A stretch of DNA of 64,000 nt from Lithospermum erythrorhizon (Eukaryota; Streptophyta; Magnoliopsida; Boraginales; Boraginaceae), in contig JADFUC010001928.1 of assembly GCA_019722365.1 (NCBI GenBank), positions 1-64,000 on the forward strand. Direction: 5' to 3'. A program made the position numbers and the translations under genes. Of this stretch, positions 38,917 through 48,778 are shown one piece after another. Positions within the stretch are counted from its first letter, which is position 1. The number at the start of each line of letters is the position of its first letter. Under the pieces are notes generated by a model that ran no database searches, was not told the DNA's origin, and saw only the letters and a program-made list of their open reading frames with translations.

Positions 38917-39140
38917 AACGGCTATATTTTCGAACATTGGACATTACAACGGCTACTTTTGGGAATATACTCAAGGTTCCGTGATGCATCTACCTGGGGA
39001 CCGTGTCATCAAGCAATCCGCTAGCTTTTTTAACCTGATACTTCCAACTGCTTATAATAAATCCAGGCCTCTATGTACGATTTACCTGCACCGTTTAACG
39101 GCTACTTTAACCGTTGGATACTTCCAACGGCTATTATAAA
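38917..39140 (+). repeat. AACGGCTA motif cluster in hAT promoter zone
   Basis: AACGGCTAT or AACGGCTAC occurs at 38917, 38948, 39097 and 39126, each followed by a T-rich or ATAA tail and, in two cases, by a TTGGA run. The spacing suggests two duplicated pairs. The cluster sits just upstream of the TATA box at 39197. Confidence 0.7.
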
Positions 39141-39437
39141 GCAAATCTGCACTGCTTAGTTCCTCGCAAAAATTTAACCCGGCACCCAAAGGGGCCTCTA
39201 TAAATAGGGGGAACCACTTCCTTCTTTTCTCACAATTCCTAAGCATTCTTAATCACTATCAAAGCAATCATAATTCCTCATCATAATCACTTTTTTCATT
39301 TTGTTTCACTCGCTTTATTTCACCCGTTGGCTCAATCAAGCGCCCAATCTAACTACCCATGTTGCTAATCTTCGCTTTCGCTTTGAGTCGGTATTCCCTA
39401 TCTATATCTTCTTCATTCGCTTATTTTAAATTTTGCA

Positions 39438-41570
39438 ATGGCCCCTAAACGAATAAATGCTAGTAATTCAAATGATTTTGTCAATTTAGGCGATCATCAT
39501 ACGAGAACGACCCCCTTATTAGTTATCAACAATCTAAATGCTAATAATGACTAAGAATTATAGAAAGAAAACTTCACGGGTTCGTAACACTTATGCCGAT
39601 CGTGTAAAACAAACGGCAACTGTTCAACTCTAGAGAAACTTTAACATGGAACGGGAGGGAAAAGGAACCCCGCCTATTTGGGTAGACATTTACTAGTCAT
39701 ATAAATAAGTAAAGTGAAAGTATTCCTACATGGGGGCGGGCGCAAAGAACAATTAACACCTCAAACCGGTTAATTTTTTTTTCATTGATACGTTATATAT
39801 CGGTGACTATGAAATTTGTAAATGCAGTAATTGCTCTTTTAAATATTTTCTGCCGGATTTGCATTTATTAATTGGATTCAAAAGTCGTTAGTCCCCAGCC
39901 TAAAAATATCCCCGGCTCACTTTTATGTAGTTGATTTCAAATTTTTTTAAAGATGAAAAGTATTCTGCGCAATGATTTCTACTTTGCCTGAAGGTTTGCT
40001 TTGACTCGCTGTATATTGGCGTATTCGATGATTTCATATAATTGCATTACATGTCATCAAGTTGATATGTATTGGCAATTATGAAGAATTGGTATATTTT
40101 CGATCACCCCAAACATAACAACATTGGGGTACTTTTCAAGGTATTGGCCAAGATGTTCCAACGAATATGGGGTTAAAGTTTGAATAAAATTGCTTCTATT
40201 TCATTTGATAATGCATCGCTAAGAACGCTGCTATCAATAATAATTTAAGATGGAATGTAAACCGGATTATAATGAACTTTACATGTTAGATGTTTATGTC
40301 ACGCATTTCAATCATCGCTAATGACGGTATTAATGTCGTTTCGATGAATTTATTGAACCTGACCAAGAGTCGTCATTTGATTGTCACTGACTCATGAGGG
40401 TAAGAAAACATTTACATAAAAATAGTTCAAGCATGGAACTAAAAAGTATAAAAATTAATTGAACGTGAAAACTAGACGGAATTTACTTATGACCTCCTAG
40501 TACGTGCATATATTTATAAAGAAGAAATTTCTAAATTTTATGCTTTATATTCACCTAACAATCAATATTATGCTCCGCTTACAATATTTAAAATTTGGAA
40601 ATATCATATGAATCGCTAAGCTTAGAACCGCTTAAGGATTATACTAAACAATTTTCTACTTAATATAATCCTAATATCCATCTAGCTCTTGGAATATAGC
40701 AATCTTTCCATGCCATGCCATGGATACACATAGGAAGCTTGTTGTATGATATGGTTCAATATGGAAGAGAATTTTTTAAAGTATTTTCATCCCTACCTCA
40801 GATAGCTTATCGTGCAATTTTAGATCCTTACACTTAACTTAAAAAATTTCGAAGAATTGTTGATTTATTTTATGAAACTTTAAAACCACATAATGATGTA
40901 CTTGCAAATTATGATTCGAATAAGTACAAAGAAGATATTGAAACTTACTTATTTACCATGTATAATAAGTTTAGAGCTAAACATCTTCAAAGTCTCCCTA
41001 GTCGACCCATATCTAATAAATAAGACTTCAAGTCTTTTCCGCATGGGAGTTAAAATAAGGAGTCAACACAATCACCTTAGAAATGCATTAGAACGAAGAA
41101 AGCGGTACTTCTTCCTCTACTACCGAAGACTTGAATGAATTAACTCAATATTTGAAAACGGATTTTGATACGTCTATGTACAATGATAAAAATCCTTTAT
41201 CTGGCTACACGCGTCTAGTAAAAGAACACGCTCTTCCGGTTTTATCCAAAATGGCAAGGGAGATATTAGCTATACCTACGCCTATGCCAAGAATCGGCAT
41301 TTGTAGCCAAAGCTCTTTAATATACTCAACGACGTTCAAGACTAACAAGCCTCTAAGAATCAAGCTCAAGGCCGTTAACTGCTGATCGACAAATTTGTTA
41401 ATGACGCAAAGACAGCATCCATATATTGAGTCAAATCAAAAAGACACGATCGACATCTTAAATGGGATATCAAGCAAGATATCAAGTCGAAGAGAAATTT
41501 AGAAGATGCCGACAAAAAGACAACGAAGATTTGGAGACTTTGAGGACGAATTAGATTTTGACGATTAGAA
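39438..41570 (+). pseudogene. hAT transposase remnant (RICESLEEPER/BED type)
   Basis: The ATG begins MAPKRINASN. A decayed BED zinc-finger zone follows (39560-39850). Then come the HVRCLCH motif at 40282-40302, the AILDPYT and YETLKPHNDVL stretch at about 40812-40905, and YKEDIETYLFTMYNKF at 40925-40972. The C-terminal dimerisation domain reads LPVLSKMAREILAIPT at about 41233-41281, and in the next frame an ESAF relic at 41291. It ends DFEDELDFDD near 41570. Multiple frameshifts and stops show it is inactive. Confidence 0.8.
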
Positions 41571-41740
41571 AGTCTGGATGATGTGTAAAAAACATGTAAA
41601 ACTCGCCCGCACGAGTATAAACCAATAAAGGCAAAACTTTTGGTTAATACTTGTAAAGATTTCCTTAAACATTTATTCTTTGTAATATGTGAAATTGGAA
41701 TAAACCAGCACTCGCCTAACTAAACGCCGTCATTATAGGT

Positions 41741-42010
41741 ATCAGCCCGTGTATCCTTATGTCGTGGGTACCGCTATTCGATTTCCATTTAAGTACCGCC
41801 AATTCCTTAAGTACACGCGGGGTTTATTGTTTGTCAGTACCGCTAATTTTGTTAATTGTAATAAACGGTGTGCTCCTCGTAATTCAATTCGGTACCGCTT
41901 ATTCAATGTCAATTTAAAGCATCACAATTCTTAAAGCGTCACGCTGGGCTATTGCTCATGGGCACGCTCAGAGGTAACTGATTGATAAATCCGGCATCTC
42001 CCCATGTATT
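41741..42010. repeat. GTACCGC-rich imperfect repeats
   Basis: GGTACCGC/AGTACCGC followed by an AATT or TATTC stretch recurs near 41770, 41794, 41839 and 41892, interleaved with CACGC and GGT-TTGTTTG-like pieces. They lie between the two hAT-like coding remnants and may be subterminal repeats. Confidence 0.45.
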
Positions 42011-42123
42011 ACAAGCGGGCATCAAAAGGGTTTATCTGCATTAGTTGTGGTTCAAAGTCTAACATTTGAAACACAAACATAATTCCTAACTTCAATTCAC
42101 TCATTTCTCTCAAATCCTAACTT

Positions 42124-42220
42124 CAATTCTTCATCATATCAACTCTTAAACATCTTGAAATTATAATCTAACATACATTTAGATTAACTTCAATTCCTCA
42201 TCATATCAACTCTTGAACAT
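42124..42220 (+). repeat. 33 bp direct repeat in the leader of the second hAT copy
   Basis: CTTCAATTCTTCATCATATC near 42120 and CTTCAATTCCTCATCATATC near 42188 are followed by AACTCTTAAACAT and AACTCTTGAACAT. The second copy supplies the start codon. Confidence 0.75.
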
Positions 42221-43285
42221 GGCTCCAAAAAGAATAAATTTCAACAACGGTAGATCCTCCAGCTCAAGTCAAGACACGAGAACAACAATCACCAATAAGA
42301 AGAAGTCAAGAGGAACCGGAAGAGCAAGAAAATGTGGTCTCAATTGTTAACACTCAACCGAAGAAACCAAAAACCACAATCTACAAGGGGATGTATTCGA
42401 TGACGCATTTACTGCACGACTATTGTTGAACTATTAGAATTTCAAAAGCTTACTTCACATTCAATTTCATAATAGTCAGTATCCAAAATGGTTAAGGCGA
42501 TATGAATCTTGTGACTTACAAAGAATGTCAAGCACTTCGTTGTTAACGAGTCCTCGGGGTCTATTACAATCAATGATTTAGTTGGAAAGCTGCTTAAGAC
42601 GAGTACCGTATTATCCTAGGCTGTCCTGAATCGTCGGGGTGAGCATGTTCGATTATGCAATTTTAAATAACGGACGTTATAAGAAATTCCAATTAGCTTA
42701 TAAGACTAATTTGAATGGCTCAAGTAAAAGATAAGGTTCGATTGTCAATAATACCTACGCTTACCAACAATCAAGCATCGGAACTTAGTTATCCATGCTT
42801 ACGGGCAATCTTCAATGTTTCTCAATAATATTCCTATACGATGCTTGAACATATGGCTTATTTAAAAAAGAGAAAGGAATGTGCTTATGGTAATGAGCAT
42901 ATTCCATTTGTTGTCGCCCATAACACATACACTAAATGAATGCTTAGAAGCTGGCAAGTTAACGCATTTCTAAGATAAAGGCAATTCATTTATTACCCAA
43001 TGGTTGTATAAGTGGAAGGATAACTTGTATTCGAAGTAGGAGATATTTGAAAACTTTGAGGATGAATTGGATGATGTGTGGGAATTCAATGGTTGCGAAC
43101 GCCCATTGCCTCCGGTGGGATGGAGACCAAGATCGGGGGAGCCCATCACGATTCCTCCTCGACGTTTAGGAGAAGGGTCATCCACTTCCTCCTCTATGTC
43201 ATCCATGAGCGATCGACAATTGTTGGAGTCCATGCATTCGGGAATGATGCAGTCTGCAGGCGAGATCCTGACAGTCAGGAAGTGA
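42219..43285 (+). pseudogene. Second hAT-related reading-frame start with an unusual tail
   Basis: The ATG at 42219 begins MAPKRINFNNGRSSSSSQ, closely like the start of the first hAT copy at 39438, and stops after 43 codons. Decayed sequence follows. From 43040 a frame opens with EIFENFEDELDD, matching the DFEDELDFDD end of the first copy. It then continues in frame through a Pro/Arg- and Ser-rich tail (WRPRSGEP, RRLGEG, SSTSSSMSSMS) to a stop at 43283. The tail is not part of the first copy. Its origin is unknown. Confidence 0.45.
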
Positions 43286-43679
43286 TCCAGGAGATGAGGG
43301 GCCGCCCACCGCCATGAAGGCGGAAGGAGAGATATGGATGAAGAAACACAAGAATGATTGTGTTTTTATGATTGTGTTTAAGCTTGTGTTTTGTTTTGAA
43401 CTATGATGTTGATGTATTTTTTATTTCCGTATTTGAACTATGTCGTTTATGTATTTTGCATTTCCATATTTGAACTATTGTCTTTAAGTATTTTGAATTT
43501 TATGGTAATTTATGGATGTTTAGTTTATGTTATATTTGATTTGGGAAATATTATTGTGTAACTGTTTATATGTTTAAATGATATTCATGATAGAAATTTG
43601 TTTGGGGGATATGAACTCTTGTTTTAAAACCGAGAGTAACTGCATTATGTGACTAGCATTTTAAATGTTTAACAGGGTA

Positions 43680-44770
43680 CATTTATACAGAAACTGTGGT
43701 GCCAATTCCGGACTCGAGTCGAATAACCAACGAACATGATGGGGGCTCGAACTGGCCGGGGCTTTCAGGCACAAGTAGGCGCAGCTCCGTCCGACTTGAC
43801 AAATATGATGATCGGGGTGTTAGCCTCAGAGAGCTGGACCGAATGAACCGGGCTAGCAGACCAAACTTCATGGCGGATAGCCCGGTAGGCCTGGTTCGTT
43901 TATCACGTTTAAGCTTATTTAAGGAAAAAGTGGGTTGGCCACTTTGGTGAGGGCTCCACGTGAGCTTATTTAAGGAAGAAAATATCCTTGACAGAAGAGG
44001 GTCTTTTCTTGTGACCCATGACAGAGGCTACAGCCTGATTAGTGTTCAACCGTTTCTACTTTACTTTTCGAGAGATTTTTCGTGCGTTCTTTGTGTATTT
44101 TTAGTATGAATTAATTTGTTATTAGTCGGTCTGGTGATGTAGTTGGATTTGAAGTATCTATTTTATGTGGAATTTATTTATCGTTGTTATAATTCTAATT
44201 GTGTCTTAATTACTTTCGTTAACTTCGTCATTAGTGAATTGTTAGCATAAGTGGTTAATTGCTAGAGATAGGGTGATCACTTAAGAAAATGTTAATTAGA
44301 ACACGTGTTTCATTTACCATAGAGATATAGGTAAATGCCGGTCTGATAATAAGACAATTGTTCTTGAAAATCATGTTGATATTTTTAAACTATTATAGAG
44401 ATATAAGTAGTTTTTTGGCGAGCCGAGGTTAGTATTACTCGAGAGAGAATATTAATATCTTAGAATCCTTTTGTTATGAATTGATGAATAATCTCATAGT
44501 TAATTAAATATGATTATCTAACGAACTCATGTATCCTAGCTAACTTTTGTATTAGTAATTAATACGAAATATTTGTTGTTGTTGTTTTTAGTTAGTTAAT
44601 TCAGTTCTTTATTAGTTTACTTTAGTACTTTAGTTAGTTCATATTATTAAGTGTTGATTATTTAATTAAGGATACCTAAAAAGGACTAGTACTCAATAAA
44701 TTGAGATTTGTGGGTTCGACACTCTATTTTTTCAACTATATCACTTGACAGGTCCCGAACTTGACCCAAA
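43680..44770 (+). repeat. LTR/leader-like DNA, possibly Athila-type
   Basis: A GC-rich stretch (43690-43920) holds an 84-codon open frame of no known family. Then follow two GAGCTTATTTAAGGAA-type repeats near 43910 and 43966, which could act as TATA regions. A long AT-rich segment ends in GGGTTCGACACTC...CTTGACAGGTCCC at about 44712-44756, which resembles the leader of Athila-like Ty3/gypsy elements. No protein supports this. Confidence 0.35.
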
Positions 44771-45299
44771 ACACATAAAATTGTGTTGTTAAGAAACAAG
44801 TTCTAAATTTATTTTCAATGCTTTTAAATTTTTATACTCCATAATTTTAACAAAATTACATGAAATGAATTTAATAATTGCATGATTTTCGAAATTGATA
44901 TGCATTGCCATTTTCATGAAATCACATAACATCTATGAGATATTTAAGATTTCTTTTTTAAAGTGATTCAAAATTGATTTGGAGGATGTGAAATTAGAGA
45001 TAATATTTACATTTCAATTAAATATTTAACTATTTAACCATTAAGTCGAACTGGAAGTTAATCGACACTAGTTATCGCGCACACCAAATTGCCGAATTGC
45101 TGCGTATTATAGAATTTTTTGTATATAGATTTATTGTGATGTCATTTTGAAATATGTAATAATACAAATTAAGAAAAGAGAATTGAAAAAAACATCACTA
45201 AGAATTGTATAACTTATGTACAAATACTAAATCTAAAATATCAACATACCGTACCATATACAGATTGATTAAAACAACAAAAGCATTGCTAAATAACTA

Positions 45300-45490
45300 T
45301 CTGGCAACCCGGTACCCGCCGTAACCTCGGCCACCCGGCCAAGTTACCCCGGCTCAAAACCCTGGCCGATAACCCGCCAAGGGCAATGGTAGAACTCTAT
45401 TAATTTTTACCGCTATCGGTAGCATTCCGTAAAGACCGCGTAGAAAGTGGTCGGTAACCCCTATACCCGCCAGAACGGGTTGTTAACAAT
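45300..45490 (+). mobile_element. GC-rich hAT-terminus-like block
   Basis: It starts CTGGCAACCCGGTACCCGCC and repeats CCGG/ACCCGCC/GGTAACCC motifs within otherwise very AT-rich DNA. Plant hAT termini often carry GGTGGCAAC followed by CCGG-rich subterminal repeats. The opposite end was not found. Confidence 0.4.
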
Positions 45491-46889
45491 GGTTTCCTTA
45501 TAAAGTGGATACCAAGATTATAAACCGAGCGCTATAATCTATCGACATAGAGGCTAGACATTATATACAGATGGGATATCATTTCATGCAAATTCAACAT
45601 ATATAAATTTAAAGAAACGTTGTCATGCATATACTTGGATAATAAAATTTGATTTTGAAGATTGTGGGCTCCATGTTAGTAATCGAAAGTTCAAAAATAA
45701 GAAGCATAATGATCATCAGAGTACGAGAAATAAAAAATACGTCAATTTAATATTGCCGACATCACTGTAGTTCACTAAATGTTGGCTATACTCAAAGATC
45801 ATAAAATATATGAATTTAAAATACAAATAAATAGTAGATTCTATATGATTCAATAAACCTATCCAAAGCGTGAATCATTTATACTAAACCTAATTGTTCT
45901 TTTAACTATTCATTTTCTAGCAATCGCGCTAATCTTCAATTTTTTACTTTGGTATACATAATTCAATATTTGTTTGTACCCTATATTATAATTCATCAAA
46001 TTGATGAATATACCTTCCTTCAACTTCCTCTTTGTGGCTTCTCGATATTAATAATTCACATGCCACTCAATTGTGTTCAAATTGTCCGACAAGAGTGCTT
46101 CCTCGCATTTTACGATTTAATATAATGTACTAGAACAATGTTAAATAATTGACGTAGGGCGTGGATGTAAGCACAAAGGTAAGATTGGATACAAAAATTG
46201 ATTTCACCTTTTAAAAGTTTTGGATTTTAAGGAGTTTGTTTAAATAAATAAATCAAATAACTATCTGGTATTTCAAGGTTTTAAGAACCTTATGGATTTT
46301 TTAGATGTTTATTTTTTTATTTCCTGGTGTTTAAAATATTTTTTTGCCTCCGCCTATCGAAGAAAGACTCTTTTGTGAAATGTTTCAGTTTATAAAAAAT
46401 ATTTGTTATTGTTATCAAAAACATTTTTGTATAAATTAATATAGAATCGATGTTTGTAAATTACCGTGAGATATCAAAATGAGCCTTCTTCCTACAACCA
46501 TGCCGCGTTCAATCGACGCTTTTGAATAGGTTTATTGCTGTCTTATCGAGATTGATTTTTGTACCTAAATGAGTGCGTAGTTTGGATATTTCGCTATTTC
46601 ATCTCTGCCAATGAGTCAGAATTATAAGTTCATCCATTTTGGATGTTCGAAATGTTCTGAGTTTCAACAAATCAAAAGATGAATGAAATATGTTTTAGTT
46701 ATTGAAACTTCGTTATCTTTTACATATGCAATTTTCATTACCGCTTATTTTTTGTGTATTTATTAACCTGAAGTCTCAATAGTAGTTAGCTGGGCACAAG
46801 AAAATGAATTTTGGGCTTCATTAATGTGGGCTTCCACGCTTCTATTTAACCGTTATATATGGTATATTATTTAAGAAATAAGGCATCTA

Positions 46890-46995
46890 AGAAACGTTGG
46901 ATCAGTGGTATTATCGGAAACACCCCTCTTGATACATCTTTGACAATTAGATTGATTATGTGCCGGATGTTGTCAGATCGGGTTTGAGATCCTCA
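46890..46995 (+). repeat. SINE-like pol III signature
   Basis: GTTGGATCAGTGGTA near 46896 resembles a tRNA A box, and GGGTTTGAGATCC near 46980 resembles a B box. The spacing is longer than in a tRNA and no clear 3' tail was identified, so this is a weak SINE candidate. Confidence 0.3.
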
Positions 46996-47051
46996 CATAT
47001 TCGTCCAACAACAAAAATTCCAACTATATAAAATCTATAAATAGTTAACTC

Positions 47052-47365
47052 TTTCATTTAATACAAGACTCTTTGCACAAATTTTTGGATTATTATTCAG
47101 AAAAAGCTTCAACTTTTAAAAGCCAAAAAACTATTTTTTTAGATTATTTTCATGGATCTTCATTATAATCATATTAGTGGTCAATGTTATGAATAATAAT
47201 CAGCTCATTTCATTTAATACAAGGCTCTTTGCACAAATCTTCGGAATACTATTGAGAAAAAGGTTCAACTTTCAAAAGGCAAAAACTATATTTTTTTTTG
47301 GAGATTATTTTCATAGATATCCATTATAATCATATTACTGGTCAATGATTGTGAATAATGAAAAT
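47052..47365. repeat. 156 bp tandem duplication
   Basis: TTTCATTTAATACAAG starts at 47052 and again at 47208. The copies run in parallel through CTCTTTGCACAAAT, GATTATTTTCAT, CATTATAATCATATTA and GGTCAATG, with scattered differences. Confidence 0.85.
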
Positions 47366-48729
47366 TTGGATGATGATGTTAGACATATGATTCAAGCATG
47401 ATGAAATAAACGGCGAGTCAGATTATTATGTTGCGGATAAAAAGGCTCCCCAAAATATCAAGGATAAATATTACAAAGATGATAGTAAAGACCATATATA
47501 TGTTATATGGTTCTAATGTTGGTTGTGCTTAAATACCTAACATGTTCAAAAGATACGAGTAGTGTAGAATGTTGCTGTGGTTGTATGGAGAACCCAGCAC
47601 ACAATTAGAAACAAAGTGGTTCGATAGAAAGTATTTAATTGTCCTAAGAACTAAGAAACTACTAGACAAGATAATTCATATAAGTAAGTCTAATGGGATA
47701 AACATTATAAAATATAAAGTCATGATAATCACAAATTGTTGTAAATATGGGAGACACGACAAGCTTGAAAGTTGGACAAACATATCATTACTCCAGAGTC
47801 TTTTGGCTTAACATATGAAATTATCCGATAAATCGAATCTGGAGATATCATATTCATATAAACAATTTCATTTACAAGTAGTTTCTAAGGCTTGGCCATA
47901 TTATTATTCAAATGCCTCTACAATATTTCTTTTAGTTTAAAATTTACCCAAAAACTTTAATTTCGACAACGCCACAAGTCGGTACTCGCTTTCAAGTGGC
48001 AGATAAGATGCTTCTACCTATTATACCTCATCAGAGCACTGACATACATCACGCGGGATAAGCTATAACGTAACCACTAATACATAACAGATAATTGTTT
48101 CAAGTAAGCGTACATAATCGAGGAACATTTAACGAGGTGAGGATCATCATTGGTCGCAAGAGGTAATTGACATGTGAAATAGCATGGGCTTCAAAATCCT
48201 GAAACCACCACGCAACAGATCGCTTATCCTAATCAATACCACCCGCAGGGCTGGCTTGCCTGCATCTAAGATATTTTTTGAAGAATGCCGATTAGACCGA
48301 CGGTAACAAGATAACACCAAATAGTTGATATATATAGAAAATATCCAAAAATTCGGCAAAATATCATACCGATTGAAATACCCGATTTTTTTTTTATTTA
48401 TAAATGAGACTCAGCACCTGACTAAAAACCGTGACTGAAGATCCACCCCGACAAATTACATCTGGCCCAGCTCTATCCAATTTTTTTTCAAGACTATACC
48501 CGACGGCATCTATGACGCATAACACTAGTTATATATATGTTCACAACATTCGGGGACAATTGGAATACATTTTTTGGGTTTAATTCGAAAAGTACAAAAC
48601 TTTAGTCCCTTAAATAAAACAAATCTCATAGTTAGATGCAAAATGAAATTAAGCCAATCTTTTATGAGCTGACAAGCAAGTCATTCAAGTATATTCAAGC
48701 TTCCACCAAAGATATTTCGTGCAAAGAGA

Positions 48730-48737
48730 TTAGGGTT
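48730..48737 (+). promoter_or_regulatory. Telo-box-like motif in U2AF65 5' region
   Basis: TTAGGGTT, the reverse complement of the plant telo-box core AACCCTAA, lies 41 bases before the inferred U2AF65 ATG. Telo-boxes are common near the starts of plant genes for translation and RNA processing. That fits the gene identity and gives mild support to placing exon 1 at 48779. Confidence 0.45.
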
Positions 48738-48778
48738 CAAAAAATCACCAAATTTTAGTACTCGTATTAAGAAAAAAG

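Larger units (their letters stand above)
38085..41740 (+). mobile_element. Decayed hAT transposon
   Basis: A GC-rich GAACCGGCCGGACGGGC end-like segment starts at about 38095. A promoter-like zone with repeated AACGGCTA motifs (38917-39140) and a TATA box at 39197-39210 precede the transposase remnant at 39438-41570. The right end was not delimited. Confidence 0.55.
44771..48778. other. Intergenic DNA upstream of U2AF65
   Basis: AT-rich sequence with no supported gene. It contains the GC-rich hAT-end-like block, the SINE-like signature and the 156 bp tandem duplication listed separately. An 80-codon frame at 47569-47811 has no recognisable product. Confidence 0.55.

Noticed and set aside
47569..47811. 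80 aa plus-strand ORF upstream of U2AF65
   Set aside because: It has AT-driven composition (Ile/Lys/Asn-rich) and no domain, and lies next to a non-coding tandem duplication.
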